Counted from the stretch's first letter, positions 10,542-20,535 are shown. The stretch: 64,000 nucleotides of DNA from Pseudoroseomonas ludipueritiae (GCF_014490445.1 NZ_JACTUZ010000001.1:124001-188000), one strand, 5' to 3'. Numbers and translations are program-made. The notes: a model not told the origin generated them from the letters alone.

Positions 10542-11932
10542 CCCTTCGCCAGCCGCGCCAGCAGCCGCGCATGGCTGCGGGCGCCGCTGTGCAGGCAGGA
10601 CAGCTCGAACTTCTCGTTCGGGCTGTGCACCTGGTCGTCATCCAGGCCGAAGCCCATCAGCAGGCTGTCCAGCCCGAGGATACGCTTGAAGCTCTCCACC
10701 ACCGGGATGGAGCCACCGCCGCCGGCCAGCACGGGTGGCTTGCCGAATTCCTCCTCCAGCGCCAGCCGCGCCGCCGCCAGATGGGGCGAATCAGTCGGGA
10801 TGGAGAGACCTGGGGTGCTGGCGAAGCATTGCAGCTCGAAGCTGGCATCGGCCGGGATGCGCTCCTGCACGAACTGGCGGATGCCCTCGATGATCTTCTC
10901 CGGCTCCTGGCCCGGCACCAGGCGACAGGAGAGCTTGGCATGGCCCTCGCAGGCGATGACGGTCTTGGACCCCTCGCCCATGTAGCCGCCCCAGATGCCG
11001 TTGACGTCGGCGGTCGGCCGCGCCCAGAGACGCTCCAGCGCGCCCCGCCCCTTCTCGCCACCCGGCACGGACAAGCCGTTCTGGCCCAGGAAGGCGGCCT
11101 CGTCGAAGTTTAGAGCCTCCCAATCGGCGCGCTGGTTGGGGCCGGGCTCGATCACGCCATCATAGAAGCCGGGGATCTTGATGCGGCCGTTCTCGTCCTT
11201 CAGGTCGCCCAGCACGCGCGTCAGGATGTTGAGCGCATTGCCGGCGGAATTGCCGTAGAGGCCGGAATGCAGGTCGCGGCTGCCAACGCGCAGGTCGATC
11301 TGCGTATAGACCATGCCGCGCAGGCTGACGGTCAGGGCCGGCACGCCCGGCGCCCACATATTGGTGTCGCTGACCACGATCACGTCGGCGGCCAGCAGAT
11401 CCTTCTCGGCTTTCAGCACGGCATCGAGGTTGGGGCTGCCCACCTCTTCCTCGCCTTCCACCAGCACCGTCACACGCACGGGCGGGCCGCCGGCCACCTT
11501 GTTCCAGGCGCGCAGGGCGGAGAGCCAGGTCAGGCACTGGCCCTTGTCGTCCACCGCGCCACGCGCCACCAGGCGCTTGCCGCGCGGACCATCCACGATG
11601 GCGGGCTCGAAGGGCGGGCTGGTCCAGAGCTCCAGCGGCTCCGGCGGCTGCACGTCGTAATGGCCGTAGATCAGCACATGCGGCGCATCCGGGCCTGGGC
11701 CAGGATGCGTGGCGAGGACGACAGGATGCGTCGGCGTTTCGCGCAGCCCGACGGAGAAGCCAAGGGCCTCAAGCTGGCTGCCCATCCAGGTCGCGGCGCG
11801 GCGGCAATCCGGCGCATGGGCGGGCTGGGCGCTGATGCTGGGGATGCGCAGCCACTCGATAAGGCTGGCTTCCGTTTCGGCCCGCGCCGCGTCCAGCGCG
11901 GCGAGGACCTGATCGAGATGATGATTCGGCAT
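10538..11932 (-). CDS. M20 family dipeptidase
   Basis: A zinc peptidase of 464 aa related to PepV/carnosinase-type M20 dipeptidases. Metal and catalytic motifs are seen in order: YGHYDVQP (His, catalytic Asp), GAVDDKGQ (bridging Asp), EGEEEVGSPN (general base Glu) and VVSDT (Asp). The dimerisation domain begins near SRDLHSGLYGNSAGNAL, and the last ligand is in VHSPNEKF. The frame is open for 49 codons before ATG 11932, but those residues come from the tpiA region and are not peptidase-like. It lies 46 nt downstream of tpiA; an 8-bp hairpin (11949-11969) sits between them. Confidence 0.93.
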   Translation of the reverse strand: MPNHHLDQVLAALDAARAETEASLIEWLRIPSISAQPAHAPDCRRAATWMGSQLEALGFSVGLRETPTHPVVLATHPGPGPDAPHVLIYGHYDVQPPEPLELWTSPPFEPAIVDGPRGKRLVARGAVDDKGQCLTWLSALRAWNKVAGGPPVRVTVLVEGEEEVGSPNLDAVLKAEKDLLAADVIVVSDTNMWAPGVPALTVSLRGMVYTQIDLRVGSRDLHSGLYGNSAGNALNILTRVLGDLKDENGRIKIPGFYDGVIEPGPNQRADWEALNFDEAAFLGQNGLSVPGGEKGRGALERLWARPTADVNGIWGGYMGEGSKTVIACEGHAKLSCRLVPGQEPEKIIEGIRQFVQERIPADASFELQCFASTPGLSIPTDSPHLAAARLALEEEFGKPPVLAGGGGSIPVVESFKRILGLDSLLMGFGLDDDQVHSPNEKFELSCLHSGARSHARLLARLAKG

Positions 11933-11978
11933 GGTAAGGCCGAGTGTCGCGCCGGGCCCAACCCGGCGCAAGCCTGCC

Positions 11979-12725
11979 TCAGACCGCCGCGGCGATGCCC
12001 AGGAAGTCACCCGCCACCAGGCTGGCGCCACCCACCAGCGCGCCATCCACATGCGGCAGCGCCAGGATGGCCTTGGCATTGCCCGGCTTCACCGAGCCGC
12101 CGTAGAGGATGCGCAGCGTGCCGCCAGCGGAGCCGAAGCGACCTTCCAGCTCCTGGCGGATGCGGGCATGCATGGCGGCGATGTCGGCTTCGGTCGGGGT
12201 GCGGCCGGTGCCGATGGCCCAGACGGGCTCATAGGCCACCACACCGCCGGCACTGGCGAAGCCTTCCGGCAGGCTGCCGGCCAGTTGCGCGGCGACGACT
12301 GCCTCGGCTTCCCCGGCAAGGCGCTGGGCCTCGCTCTCGCCCACGCAGACCACTGGCGTCAGGCCCGCAGCCAGCGCGGCCCCGGTCTTGGCCAGCACCA
12401 CGGCATCGCTTTCGCCATGGTCGGCACGGCGCTCGGAATGGCCCAGGATCACGAAGCGGGCACCGAGATCGGCCAGCATGGGGGCCGAGACATCACCGGT
12501 ATGTGCGCCCTTCGGCTGGGCATGGCAGTCCTGCGCACCGAGCGCGACGGCGCTGCCGACCAGGGCTTCGGCCACGGCCGAAAGGTGCAGGAAGGGCGGA
12601 CAAACCAGCAGGTCGGCAGCAGGGGCCGCGCCCGCGGCGACGCCAGCGGCCAGCTCCCGGGCCGAGGCCAGGGTTCCATGCATCTTCCAGTTACCCGCGA
12701 TCAGGGGGCGCACACCAGGGGTCAT
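11979..12725 (-). CDS. tpiA: triosephosphate isomerase
   Basis: A (beta/alpha)8 enzyme of 248 aa interconverting dihydroxyacetone phosphate and glyceraldehyde 3-phosphate. The catalytic residues are Asn12 and Lys14 (GNWKMHG), His96 (GHSERR) and Glu166 (AYEPVWAIGTG). The phosphate-binding ILYGGSVKPGN is present near the C-terminus. It is transcribed divergently from the PpiD-like gene, with 118 bp of shared upstream DNA, and is followed on its strand by the M20 dipeptidase. Confidence 0.97.
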   Translation of the reverse strand: MTPGVRPLIAGNWKMHGTLASARELAAGVAAGAAPAADLLVCPPFLHLSAVAEALVGSAVALGAQDCHAQPKGAHTGDVSAPMLADLGARFVILGHSERRADHGESDAVVLAKTGAALAAGLTPVVCVGESEAQRLAGEAEAVVAAQLAGSLPEGFASAGGVVAYEPVWAIGTGRTPTEADIAAMHARIRQELEGRFGSAGGTLRILYGGSVKPGNAKAILALPHVDGALVGGASLVAGDFLGIAAAV

Positions 12726-12783
12726 CCAGGCCTTCCTTTTTTCGACAAATCGTTGCCCAAGGCGCTACCCGTGGCGGTGGCGT

Positions 12784-12812
12784 TTGGCAACCGTCCCCCT
12801 TTTCCCTATGGT
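12784..12812 (+). promoter_or_regulatory. sigma70-like promoter for the ppiD-trp run
   Basis: TTGGCA (12784-12789), 17-nt spacer, TATGGT (12807-12812). It is the best -35/-10 pair in the tpiA/ppiD divergent spacer and would start transcription near 12819. That leaves an upstream in-frame ATG at 12808 untranscribed and supports ATG 12844 as the start of the PpiD-like gene. Confidence 0.5.
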
Positions 12813-12843
12813 CCGCCACACTTTCCTCTTTGCGCGGAATACG

Positions 12844-14745
12844 ATGCTCACTGCGATGCGCCGGCTGGCCGGCACCTGGTTTGCCAAGGCTCTCTTCCTG
12901 CTGCTGATCCTGTCCTTCGGGATCTGGGGCATCGAGGACGTCGTGCGGAAATTCGGCACCGATGACGCGGTGGCCCGGGTGAACGGCGAGGCCATCGAAC
13001 TGCCCGAGGCGCAGCTCGCCACGCGGCGGGAGATCGCCCGCATCCAGCGCCAGGTGGGCAGCTCCTTCGAGATCACGCCGCAACTGTCGGAGCAGGTGGC
13101 CCGCCGCGCGGTGGAGAACCTGATCATGGACCGGGTGCAGCGGCAGGAGGCCGAACGCCTGGGTGTGGTGGCGCCAGACCAGGCGGTGCAGAACTATGTC
13201 TGGAGCATCCCGGCCTTCCAGGGCACGGATGGCCGTTTCAGCCGCCTACTGCTGGACCAGTTCCTGCGCAACAACGGCCTGTCCGAGCCGGAATTCCTGG
13301 CGCTGCTGCGCGCCGACCTGCAACGGCAGCAGCTGGTGGGCGCGGTGCGCGCCGGCGCCGCCGGGCCGGATGCGCTGACCAAGCCGCTGCTGATGTGGCA
13401 GGGTGAGCGCCGGGTGGCCGAGCTGGCCATGCTGCCGCTCTCCGCCGCGCCGGAGCCCGCGGCGCCTGAGGAGGCGCAACTCCGCCGCTTCCATGAGAAC
13501 AACCCCGAGCGTTTCTCGGCGCCCGAGTACCGCCGCGTGACGGTGGCGGCCCTTTCCCCCGCCACGGTGGCGGAAGAGGTGCAGCCCAGCGAGCAGGACC
13601 TGCGCGCCTCCTTCGAGGCGCACCGTGCGCAGTTCGAGACGCCGGAGCGCCGCACGCTGGAACAGGCGGTGATGCAGAGCCGCGAGGCCGCCGAGAAGAT
13701 CGCCGCCGAGTGGCGCGGTGGCGCCAGCTTCGCCGATGTCGAGCAGGCCGCGCAGGCCGGCGGCGGCCAGGCCCTGACGCTGGGCACGCTGGACCGTGCC
13801 TCGCTGCCGGTGCCGGAGCTGGCGGATGCCGCCTTCGCCCTGGATGCCAATGGCGTCAGCGAGCCGGTGCAGACCGCCTTCGGCTGGCACGTGCTGAAGG
13901 TGACGGCCATCGAGCCGGGACAGTCCCGGAGTTTCGAGGAGGTGCGCGAGCAGGTGGCGGCCGACCTCCGCCGCGAGAAGGCGGCGGACCTCGCTTACGA
14001 GCGCGCCAATGAGGTGGAGGATGCCCTCGCTGGCGGCGCGACACTGGAAGAAGTGGCCCAGCGCTTCGGCCTGCCCGTCGAGAAGGTGGTGATCGATTCG
14101 CGCGGCCAGACCCAGGAGGGCACCCCCGCCAACTTGCATCTGGACGGCAGCGGACGGGATGTCGCCCTGCGTGCCATCTTCGCCGCCGAGCCTGGGCAGG
14201 CGCCGCGCCTGGCCGAGGCCGGTCAGGTTGGCCTCTTCGCCTTCGATCTGCAGGAAGTGATCCCGGCCGCCCTGAAGCCTTTCGAGCAGGTGCAGGACGA
14301 GGTTCGCGCCGCCTGGACGCGGGACGCCCGCCGCCGCAGTCAGGAAGAACGGGCGGCGGCGCTGCTCGCCGCCGTCAAGGATGGCAAGAGCCTGCAGGAC
14401 GCGGCGCGCGAAGCTGGCCTCGCCACCCGCCGCGCCGGCCCCTTCCCGCGCCAGCCGGACCAGCAGGGCGCGAACAGCCCGCCGCCGGAACTGCTGGCGC
14501 CCCTCTTCGCCACGGCGCCTAATGAGGCGACCATGGCCGAAACCGCCGATGGCTTCGCTGTCGGTCAGGTCGTGGACATTGTCCGCGTCGATCCCGATGC
14601 CGATCCTCTCGGCCTCGGCCGGGTCCGCTCGGATGTCGAGCAGTCCATGCTCGGCGACCTTGAGGCCCAGTACCTTGAGGCGCTGCGCCGCAACGCCAAC
14701 GTTACGATCAACCCAACCATGATGGGACAGGTTTCCGCCCGATGA
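12844..14745 (+). CDS. ppiD: PpiD-like periplasmic chaperone / peptidyl-prolyl isomerase
   Basis: A 633-residue protein, close to the length of E. coli PpiD (623). One N-terminal membrane anchor at about 13-29 (KALFLLLILSFGIWGIE) leaves the rest in the periplasm. A SurA/PpiD N-terminal chaperone segment follows (DAVARVNGEAI onward). A parvulin-like domain spans about 269-358 and ends in AFGWHVLKV. It helps newly secreted proteins fold at the Sec translocon. The stop overlaps trpE by 4 nt (ATGA), a placement common in alphaproteobacteria. The parvulin domain is degenerate enough that isomerase activity is uncertain. Confidence 0.88.
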   Translation: MLTAMRRLAGTWFAKALFLLLILSFGIWGIEDVVRKFGTDDAVARVNGEAIELPEAQLATRREIARIQRQVGSSFEITPQLSEQVARRAVENLIMDRVQRQEAERLGVVAPDQAVQNYVWSIPAFQGTDGRFSRLLLDQFLRNNGLSEPEFLALLRADLQRQQLVGAVRAGAAGPDALTKPLLMWQGERRVAELAMLPLSAAPEPAAPEEAQLRRFHENNPERFSAPEYRRVTVAALSPATVAEEVQPSEQDLRASFEAHRAQFETPERRTLEQAVMQSREAAEKIAAEWRGGASFADVEQAAQAGGGQALTLGTLDRASLPVPELADAAFALDANGVSEPVQTAFGWHVLKVTAIEPGQSRSFEEVREQVAADLRREKAADLAYERANEVEDALAGGATLEEVAQRFGLPVEKVVIDSRGQTQEGTPANLHLDGSGRDVALRAIFAAEPGQAPRLAEAGQVGLFAFDLQEVIPAALKPFEQVQDEVRAAWTRDARRRSQEERAAALLAAVKDGKSLQDAAREAGLATRRAGPFPRQPDQQGANSPPPELLAPLFATAPNEATMAETADGFAVGQVVDIVRVDPDADPLGLGRVRSDVEQSMLGDLEAQYLEALRRNANVTINPTMMGQVSAR

Positions 14746-16247
14746 ACGCCCACCGCAACCTCGACTTCGCCACCTTCGCCGCTGGCCTCGCTGCCGGCCA
14801 GGGGCAGGTGCTGTGGCGGGAGAGAGTGGCGGACCTGGACACCCCTGTCGGAACCTTCCTGAAGCTGGCGGAAGGCCGCCCGAACGCTTTCCTGTTCGAG
14901 AGCGTCGAGGGTGGCGCCGCGCGCGGCCGCTATTCCGCCATTGGCATGGCGCCCGACCTGATCTGGCGCTGCCGCGACGGCCGCGCCGAGATCAACCGGC
15001 ACGCCCTTTCCGCCCCTCATGCCTTCGAGCCGGTGGACAAGCCGGTGATGGAAAGCCTGGCCGAGCAGATCGAGGCCAGCCGCCTGCCGGTGCCGGCCGG
15101 GCTGCCGCCGATCGGCGCCGGCCTCTTCGGCTACCTTGGCTATGACATGGTGCGGCACATGGAAGTGCTGCCGAGCCTGAAGCCCGATGTCATCGGCATC
15201 CCGGAAGCGGTGATGATCCGCCCGACGCTGGTGCTGGCCTTCGACCATGTGCGGGACACGCTGACGCTGATCACCCCGGTCTGGCCTGGCGTGGACCCGC
15301 AGGCCGCCTGGGACGCCGCCCAGGCGCGGCTGGACGAGGCCGAGGCCGCGCTGGACCGCCCCGTGCCGCGCCCGGCGCCGCCCGCACGCCTGCCGCCGCT
15401 GGCCGAGCCTTCCTCCAACTTCACCAAGGACGAGTTCCTCTCGGTGGTGGAGCGCGCCAAGGAATACATCCGGGCCGGCGACTGCTTCCAGATCGTGCCG
15501 AGCCAGCGCTTCTCGATCCCCTTCGCGCTGCCGCCCTTCGCGCTCTACCGGGCGCTGCGGCGGATCAACCCGGCGCCCTTCCTGGTCTATTTCGACTTCG
15601 GCGGTTACGCCGCCGTGGCCGCCAGCCCGGAGATCCTGGTGCGGCTGCGGGATGGCGAGGTCACGGTGCGCCCCCTCGCCGGTACGCGCCCGCGTGGCGC
15701 GACGCCGGAGCAGGACAAGGCGCTGGAAGTCGAGCTTCTGGCCGATGAGAAGGAGCGCGCCGAGCACCTGATGCTGCTCGACCTCGGCCGCAACGACGTG
15801 GGCCGGGTGTCGGAGATCGGCACCGTGAAGGTGACGCAAAGCTTCAACATCGAGCGCTACAGCCAGGTCATGCACATCGCCAGCGAGGTGCGCGGCCGCC
15901 TGCGGGATGGGCTGACGGCGCTGGACGCGCTGTCCGCCGGCTTCCCGGCCGGTACGCTCTCCGGCGCGCCGAAGGTGCGGGCCATGCAGATCATCGAGGA
16001 GTTGGAGCCTTCCCGGCGCGGCCTTTATGCCGGCGGCATCGGCTATTTCGGTGCCGATGGCAGCATGGATACCTGCATCGCGCTGCGGATGGCGCTGGTG
16101 AAGGACGGCGTCATGCATATCCAGGCCGGCTGCGGCGTGGTGGCGGATTCCGACCCGGTGGCCGAATACGAGGAAACGAAAGCCAAGGCGCGCGGGCTGG
16201 TGCGCGCGGCGGAGGAGGCGGTGCGCTTTGCCGCCGGCGGGCGATGA
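14742..16247 (+). CDS. trpE: anthranilate synthase component I
   Basis: The synthase subunit (501 aa) that converts chorismate and ammonia to anthranilate, the entry step of tryptophan synthesis. The N-terminal regulatory region has [15 protein letters not shown], equivalent to the LLES feedback site. The chorismate-binding domain from about residue 225 contains [36 protein letters not shown] and [11 protein letters not shown]. It is separate from the glutaminase (trpG), unlike the fused TrpEG of rhizobia. It is translationally coupled to ppiD. I saw no leader peptide or attenuator in front of it. Confidence 0.97.
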   Translation: MNAHRNLDFATFAAGLAAGQGQVLWRERVADLDTPVGTFLKLAEGRPNAFLFESVEGGAARGRYSAIGMAPDLIWRCRDGRAEINRHALSAPHAFEPVDKPVMESLAEQIEASRLPVPAGLPPIGAGLFGYLGYDMVRHMEVLPSLKPDVIGIPEAVMIRPTLVLAFDHVRDTLTLITPVWPGVDPQAAWDAAQARLDEAEAALDRPVPRPAPPARLPPLAEPSSNFTKDEFLSVVERAKEYIRAGDCFQIVPSQRFSIPFALPPFALYRALRRINPAPFLVYFDFGGYAAVAASPEILVRLRDGEVTVRPLAGTRPRGATPEQDKALEVELLADEKERAEHLMLLDLGRNDVGRVSEIGTVKVTQSFNIERYSQVMHIASEVRGRLRDGLTALDALSAGFPAGTLSGAPKVRAMQIIEELEPSRRGLYAGGIGYFGADGSMDTCIALRMALVKDGVMHIQAGCGVVADSDPVAEYEETKAKARGLVRAAEEAVRFAAGGR

Positions 16248-16293
16248 GCCTCGCCGCGACCGCCCTGCCCCTCAGCCCCAAGGAACCCCGGCC

Positions 16294-16896
16294 ATGATCC
16301 TGCTGATCGACAACTACGACAGCTTCACCTTCAACCTGTACCACTTCCTCGGCGACCTCGGCGCGCAGATCGAAGTGCGGCGGAACGACTCCCTGACGGC
16401 GCAGGAAGCGCTGGACATGAAGCCGGAAGCCATCCTGCTTTCCCCCGGCCCCTGCACGCCAAACGAGGCCGGCGTCTGCCTGCCGCTGATCGAGGCGGCC
16501 GCCGCCACCCGCACGCCGTTGATGGGCGTCTGCCTTGGCCATCAGGCCATCGGGCAGGCCTTCGGCGGCGTGGTGGAGCGGGCGCCCACCCCGGTCCATG
16601 GCAAGGTCTGGGAGATGCGGCACCGGAATACCGACCTCTTCGCCGGGCTGCCCGATCCGTTCCGCGCCACTCGCTACCACTCGCTGGTGGTGCGGCGGGA
16701 AGGACTGCCGGAGGAACTGGAGGCCACCGCCTGGACCGATGACGGCTTGATCATGGGACTGGCGCATCGGGAGTTGCCGATCTGGGGCGTGCAGTTCCAC
16801 CCGGAAAGCATCGCCAGCCAGCATGGCCATGACATCCTGCGCAACTTCCTGACCATGGCCGGCGCCACCCTGCCAGCACGCAACAAGGCGGCATGA
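16294..16896 (+). CDS. trpG: anthranilate synthase component II (glutamine amidotransferase)
   Basis: A class I glutamine amidotransferase (200 aa) supplying ammonia to TrpE. The nucleophile is Cys80 ([11 protein letters not shown]), completed by His169 and Glu171 (QFHPES). The oxyanion segment [11 protein letters not shown] is present. ATG 16294 is chosen because AAGGA at 16280-16284 precedes it and the N-terminus [15 protein letters not shown] matches the family exactly. The stop overlaps trpD by 4 nt. Confidence 0.97.
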   Translation: MILLIDNYDSFTFNLYHFLGDLGAQIEVRRNDSLTAQEALDMKPEAILLSPGPCTPNEAGVCLPLIEAAAATRTPLMGVCLGHQAIGQAFGGVVERAPTPVHGKVWEMRHRNTDLFAGLPDPFRATRYHSLVVRREGLPEELEATAWTDDGLIMGLAHRELPIWGVQFHPESIASQHGHDILRNFLTMAGATLPARNKAA

Positions 16897-17915
16897 TGTC
16901 TCTGAAGCCTATCCTGGCGCGCTTAGCACTGGGCGAGACACTGAGCGAGGATGAGGCCGAGGAAGCCTTTGGCATCATCATGGAAGGCGAGGCCACACCG
17001 GCGCAGATCGCCGGCCTGCTGATGGCCATGCGCGTGCGCGGCGAGACGGTGGCGGAAATGACGGGCGCCGTGCGCGCCATGCGGGCCCGCATGACGGCCA
17101 TCGAGGCGCCGCCCGGCGCCATCGATCTGGTCGGCACGGGTGGCGATGGCGTTGGCACACTGAATATCTCCACAGCCGCCTCCTTTGTCGTGGCAGGCTG
17201 CGGGGTGCCGGTAGCCAAGCACGGTAACCGGGCGCTCTCCTCCAAGTCCGGCGCCTCGGACGTGCTTTCGGCGCTGGACATCAACCTGGACATGCCGATC
17301 CCGGCCCTGGCGCAGGTGCTCAAGCGCGTCGGCATGGTCTTCCTGGCGGCGCCGCGGCACCACGCGGCACTGCGCCATGCCGCAGGCCCACGCGTGGAGC
17401 TGGCGACCCGCACCATCTTCAACCTGCTGGGGCCGCTGACCAGCCCGGCGCGGGTGAAGCGGCAGATGACCGGCGCCTATGCCGCCCGCTGGCTCCGGCC
17501 CATGGCGGAGACCCTGGCTCGCACAGGCACTGAACATGCCTGGCTGGTACATGGCCAGGGCCTGGATGAGCTGACCCTGGCTGGACCCAGTGACGTGGTG
17601 GAGGTGAAGGGCGGCAGCATCCGCGAATTCACCATCACCCCGGAGGATGCCGGCCTGCCCCGCGCGCCGACTGAAGCGCTGCTCGGCGGCACCCCGGCCG
17701 AGAATGCCGCGGCGCTGGTGGCGCTGCTGCGCGGCACGCATGGCGCCTATCGGGACTGCGTGCTGCTGAACGCCGCCGCCGCCCTTGTGGTGGCGGGCGC
17801 GGAGACCGATCTGCGTGCCGCGGCCAGCCGCGCGGCGCGCGCCATCGACGAAGGCGCGGCCATGGATGTGCTGGAGCGGCTGCGCGCCGCCACCAGCGCC
17901 GCGCCCGCCGCCTGA
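16893..17915 (+). CDS. trpD: anthranilate phosphoribosyltransferase
   Basis: A transferase of 340 aa joining anthranilate to PRPP. The family motifs [13 protein letters not shown] (PRPP/Mg binding), [17 protein letters not shown] and [13 protein letters not shown] are all present. The start ATG overlaps the trpG stop as ATGATG; the first ATG (16893) gives the 4-nt overlap. It is followed after 55 nt by trpC. Confidence 0.97.
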   Translation: MMSLKPILARLALGETLSEDEAEEAFGIIMEGEATPAQIAGLLMAMRVRGETVAEMTGAVRAMRARMTAIEAPPGAIDLVGTGGDGVGTLNISTAASFVVAGCGVPVAKHGNRALSSKSGASDVLSALDINLDMPIPALAQVLKRVGMVFLAAPRHHAALRHAAGPRVELATRTIFNLLGPLTSPARVKRQMTGAYAARWLRPMAETLARTGTEHAWLVHGQGLDELTLAGPSDVVEVKGGSIREFTITPEDAGLPRAPTEALLGGTPAENAAALVALLRGTHGAYRDCVLLNAAAALVVAGAETDLRAAASRAARAIDEGAAMDVLERLRAATSAAPAA

Positions 17916-17970
17916 TGGCCTTCCCTGAACTTGACGCCGCGCCCTTGCCCGCGCGGGAAAGAGCACCCCG

Positions 17971-18777
17971 ATGAACGCCCCTGTCCTGTCCGATACCTTG
18001 CTCCGAATCCTGGCTGACAAGGAGACGGAGGTTCGCACCCGCTCCGCCGCCACGTCACTGGACGAGATGGAGCGCCTAGCCCGCGACGCCGGCAAGCCGC
18101 GCGACTTCACCGGCGCCTTGTGCGGCGCCGTGGCCGAGGGGCGTATCGGGCTGATTGCCGAAGTAAAGCGCGCCTCGCCTTCCGGCGGGCTGATCCGCGA
18201 CCCCTTCGAGCCCGCGACCATTGCCCGTGAATACGAGGCCGCCGGGGCTTCCTGCCTCTCGGTGCTGACCGATGCGCCCTATTTCCAGGGCTCGCCGGAG
18301 CATCTGGCGGAGGCACGCAGCGCCTGCTCCCTGCCAGTATTGCGTAAGGACTTCATGATCGACCCCTGGCAGGTCTTCGAGTCCCGGGCCATGGGCGCGG
18401 ACTGCATCCTGCTGATCCTCGCCGCCCTTTCCGATGCCCAGGCGAACGAGCTGGAAGACGTGGCGCGTAGCCTGGACATGTCCGTGCTCGCCGAAGTGCA
18501 TGATGAGCGGGAGCTGGAGCGCGCGCTGGGCCTGAACACCCGGCTGATCGGCATCAATAACCGCAACTTGCGCTCCCTCCGCACCGACCTCGCGACGGCT
18601 GAGCGGCTGGTGCCCAGCGTCCCGGCCGACCGGATTCCGGTGGCGGAGAGCGGCTTGCGCAACCCCGAGGATGTGCGCCGCATGGCGCATGTCGGGGCCC
18701 GCTGCATCCTGGTGGGCGAGCACCTGCTGCGGCAGCCGGACCTGACCGCCGCCGCCCGCGCCATGGTCGAGGCCTGA
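17971..18777 (+). CDS. trpC: indole-3-glycerol-phosphate synthase
   Basis: A (beta/alpha)8 enzyme of 268 aa closing the indole ring of CdRP. Motifs [28 protein letters not shown] and [10 protein letters not shown] hold the catalytic lysines and glutamate. It is monofunctional, with no PRA isomerase (TrpF) fused. trpF, trpB and trpA are not in the window, as expected for the split trp genes of alphaproteobacteria. The stop is immediately followed by the moaC ATG with no gap. Confidence 0.97.
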   Translation: MNAPVLSDTLLRILADKETEVRTRSAATSLDEMERLARDAGKPRDFTGALCGAVAEGRIGLIAEVKRASPSGGLIRDPFEPATIAREYEAAGASCLSVLTDAPYFQGSPEHLAEARSACSLPVLRKDFMIDPWQVFESRAMGADCILLILAALSDAQANELEDVARSLDMSVLAEVHDERELERALGLNTRLIGINNRNLRSLRTDLATAERLVPSVPADRIPVAESGLRNPEDVRRMAHVGARCILVGEHLLRQPDLTAAARAMVEA

Positions 18778-19260
18778 ATGTCTAACGAAAGCGGCCTCAC
18801 CCATTTCGATGCTGAGGGCAAGGCCGTGATGGTCGATGTCTCGGCCAAGCCATCCACCACCCGCGTTGCCGTCGCGCGCGGGCGGGTGGTGATGGCGCCG
18901 GCGACGCTGGAGACCATCCGGCAGGGCGGCATCGGCAAGGGTGATGTTCTGGGCGTGGCGCGGCTGGCCGGCATCATGGGTGCCAAGCGCACCGCCGAGC
19001 TGATCCCGCTCTGTCACCCCCTGCCGCTTTCCTCTGTGAAGGTGGAGCTGGTGCCGGTGGCGCCGGATGCGGTGGAGATCGAAGCCACCGCCAAGACCAC
19101 CGGCCAGACCGGGGTGGAGATGGAGGCGCTGACCGCCGTCAGCGTCGCAGCCCTGACAGTCTATGACATGTGCAAGGCCATCGACCGCGGCATGCGGGTG
19201 GAGGACGTGCGGCTCGTCCGCAAGGAAGGCGGCAAATCCGGGCTCTGGGAAGCGCCCTGA
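18778..19260 (+). CDS. moaC: cyclic pyranopterin monophosphate synthase
   Basis: MoaC (160 aa) makes cyclic pyranopterin monophosphate, the first stable molybdenum-cofactor precursor, from the product of the radical-SAM enzyme MoaA. The motif [14 protein letters not shown] and the block [17 protein letters not shown] are diagnostic. It starts directly on the nucleotide after the trpC stop and overlaps moeA by 1 nt. Together with moeA it could serve the BisC-type molybdoenzyme encoded at 35724-38021, but that cofactor also has many other users. Confidence 0.97.
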   Translation: MSNESGLTHFDAEGKAVMVDVSAKPSTTRVAVARGRVVMAPATLETIRQGGIGKGDVLGVARLAGIMGAKRTAELIPLCHPLPLSSVKVELVPVAPDAVEIEATAKTTGQTGVEMEALTAVSVAALTVYDMCKAIDRGMRVEDVRLVRKEGGKSGLWEAP

Positions 19261-20465
19261 TGCTCTCTGTCGAGGAGGCCCGCGCCCGCATCCTCGGCGC
19301 GCTGCAGCCCGTGGGGGCCGAGACGGTCGCCCTTTCCGAAGCCTGGAACCGCGTGCTGGCCGCGCCGGTGCATGCACGCCTGACACAGCCACCGGCCGAT
19401 GTCTCCGCCATGGACGGCTATGCGGTGCGGGCGGCCGATGCCACCGAGGGCGCCACGCTACGGCTGGTTGGCGCCGCCCCGGCCGGGCACCCTTTCGCTG
19501 GCTCGGTGCAAGCGGGCGAGGCCGTGCGCATCTTCACCGGCGCGGTGGTGCCGGCCGGCGCCGATGCCATCCTGTTGCAGGAAGATGCCCAGGCCAATGG
19601 CAACAGCGTCACCGTCGGAGAAACCGTGCGGGCCGGGCGCTGGATCCGCCGTGCTGGGCTGGACTTCCGCGAGGGTGAGGAACTGCTCGCCGCCGGCCGC
19701 CGGCTGACGGCGCGCGATATCGGCCTCGCCGCAGCTGGCAATCATCCGTGGCTCAGCGTGCATCGCGCGCCGCGCATCGGCATCCTGGCCACAGGCGACG
19801 AAATTTCCCTGCCGGGGGACCCGATGGCGCCGGGCGGCATCGTTTCCTCCAATGCGCATGCTCTGGCGGCGCTGGTGCACAGCGCGGGTGGCGTGCCGCT
19901 GGTGCTGCCGGTGGCACGGGATGATGTTTCGGCCATCTCCTTGGCGGCTCGCAGCGCGCGGGGCTGCGACCTCCTCGTGACTGCCGGCGGCGCCAGTGTC
20001 GGCGAGCACGACCTGGTGCAGAAGGCGCTGGGGCCAGAGGGCTTTGCGCTGGACTTCTGGAAGATCGCCATGCGGCCGGGCAAGCCCTTGATCTGGGGCC
20101 GGCTGGGCGAGACGCCGCTTCTGGGCCTGCCGGGCAATCCCGTATCGAGCCTGGTCTGTGGCATTGTCTTTCTGTTGCCCGCCATCGCGGCGCTGGCGGG
20201 CAGGCCAGGGCTGGCCGCGCCATTGCGCCATGCCAGGTTGGGCACAACCCTGCCGGAGAACGACCGCCGCGCGGACTACCTGCGCGCGACGCTTTCCACC
20301 GATGAGGAGGGCCAGCAGATCGTCACGCCCTTCCCGGTGCAGGACAGTTCCATGCTGAAGACCATGGCCAGAGCGGAAGCCTTGCTGCTCCGTGCCCCGC
20401 ATGCGCCGCCGCTGGAGGCCGGTGCAACCGTGGAGATCATTACATTGGCCGATCTTGGGCTTTAG
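19260..20465 (+). CDS. moeA: molybdopterin molybdenumtransferase
   Basis: MoeA (401 aa) inserts molybdate into adenylylated molybdopterin. Domain cues in order: SAMDGYAVRAAD near residue 50; FTGAVVPAGADAILLQED; GILATGDEI; TAGGASVGEHD; and the C-terminal LGLPGNPVSS. ATG 19260 overlaps the moaC stop (TGATG); the frame upstream is a moaC shadow. A 104-nt gap follows before lexA, which has its own promoter. Confidence 0.96.
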   Translation: MLSVEEARARILGALQPVGAETVALSEAWNRVLAAPVHARLTQPPADVSAMDGYAVRAADATEGATLRLVGAAPAGHPFAGSVQAGEAVRIFTGAVVPAGADAILLQEDAQANGNSVTVGETVRAGRWIRRAGLDFREGEELLAAGRRLTARDIGLAAAGNHPWLSVHRAPRIGILATGDEISLPGDPMAPGGIVSSNAHALAALVHSAGGVPLVLPVARDDVSAISLAARSARGCDLLVTAGGASVGEHDLVQKALGPEGFALDFWKIAMRPGKPLIWGRLGETPLLGLPGNPVSSLVCGIVFLLPAIAALAGRPGLAAPLRHARLGTTLPENDRRADYLRATLSTDEEGQQIVTPFPVQDSSMLKTMARAEALLLRAPHAPPLEAGATVEIITLADLGL

Positions 20466-20480
20466 GTCGCTGAATTCAGG

Positions 20481-20510
20481 TTGACCAGGGCGGGAGAACT
20501 TCCGTAGAAC
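20481..20510 (+). promoter_or_regulatory. lexA promoter
   Basis: TTGACC (20481-20486), 18-nt spacer, TAGAAC (20505-20510). The -10 and the second half of the spacer lie under the SOS box, so LexA binding would block RNA polymerase. The start site would be near 20517, 50 nt before the lexA ATG. Confidence 0.6.
20496..20510. promoter_or_regulatory. SOS box (LexA operator), alphaproteobacterial type
   Basis: GAAC-TTCCGTA-GAAC: two exact GAAC half-sites separated by 7 nt. This is the reverse complement of the GTTC-N7-GTTC direct repeat bound by LexA in alphaproteobacteria. It supports autoregulation of lexA and an alphaproteobacterial origin for the window. Confidence 0.85.
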
Positions 20511-20520
20511 ATTTGAGACA

Positions 20521-20535
20521 GTTTCCGGTTTGTTC
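20521..20535. promoter_or_regulatory. second, imperfect SOS half-site pair
   Basis: GTTT-CCGGTTT-GTTC, one mismatch from GTTC-N7-GTTC and in opposite orientation to the perfect box, lying just after the predicted transcription start. It could be a weaker auxiliary LexA site. Confidence 0.4.

Noticed and set aside
11949-11969. Terminator between tpiA and the dipeptidase gene
   Set aside because: An 8-bp GC hairpin with loop CCCAA is present, but there is no T-tract on either strand, and the 46-nt gap suggests a common transcript.
11267-12965. Plus-strand frames opposite the M20 dipeptidase and tpiA
   Set aside because: Antisense to conserved enzymes, with repeated Arg/Pro/His tracts.
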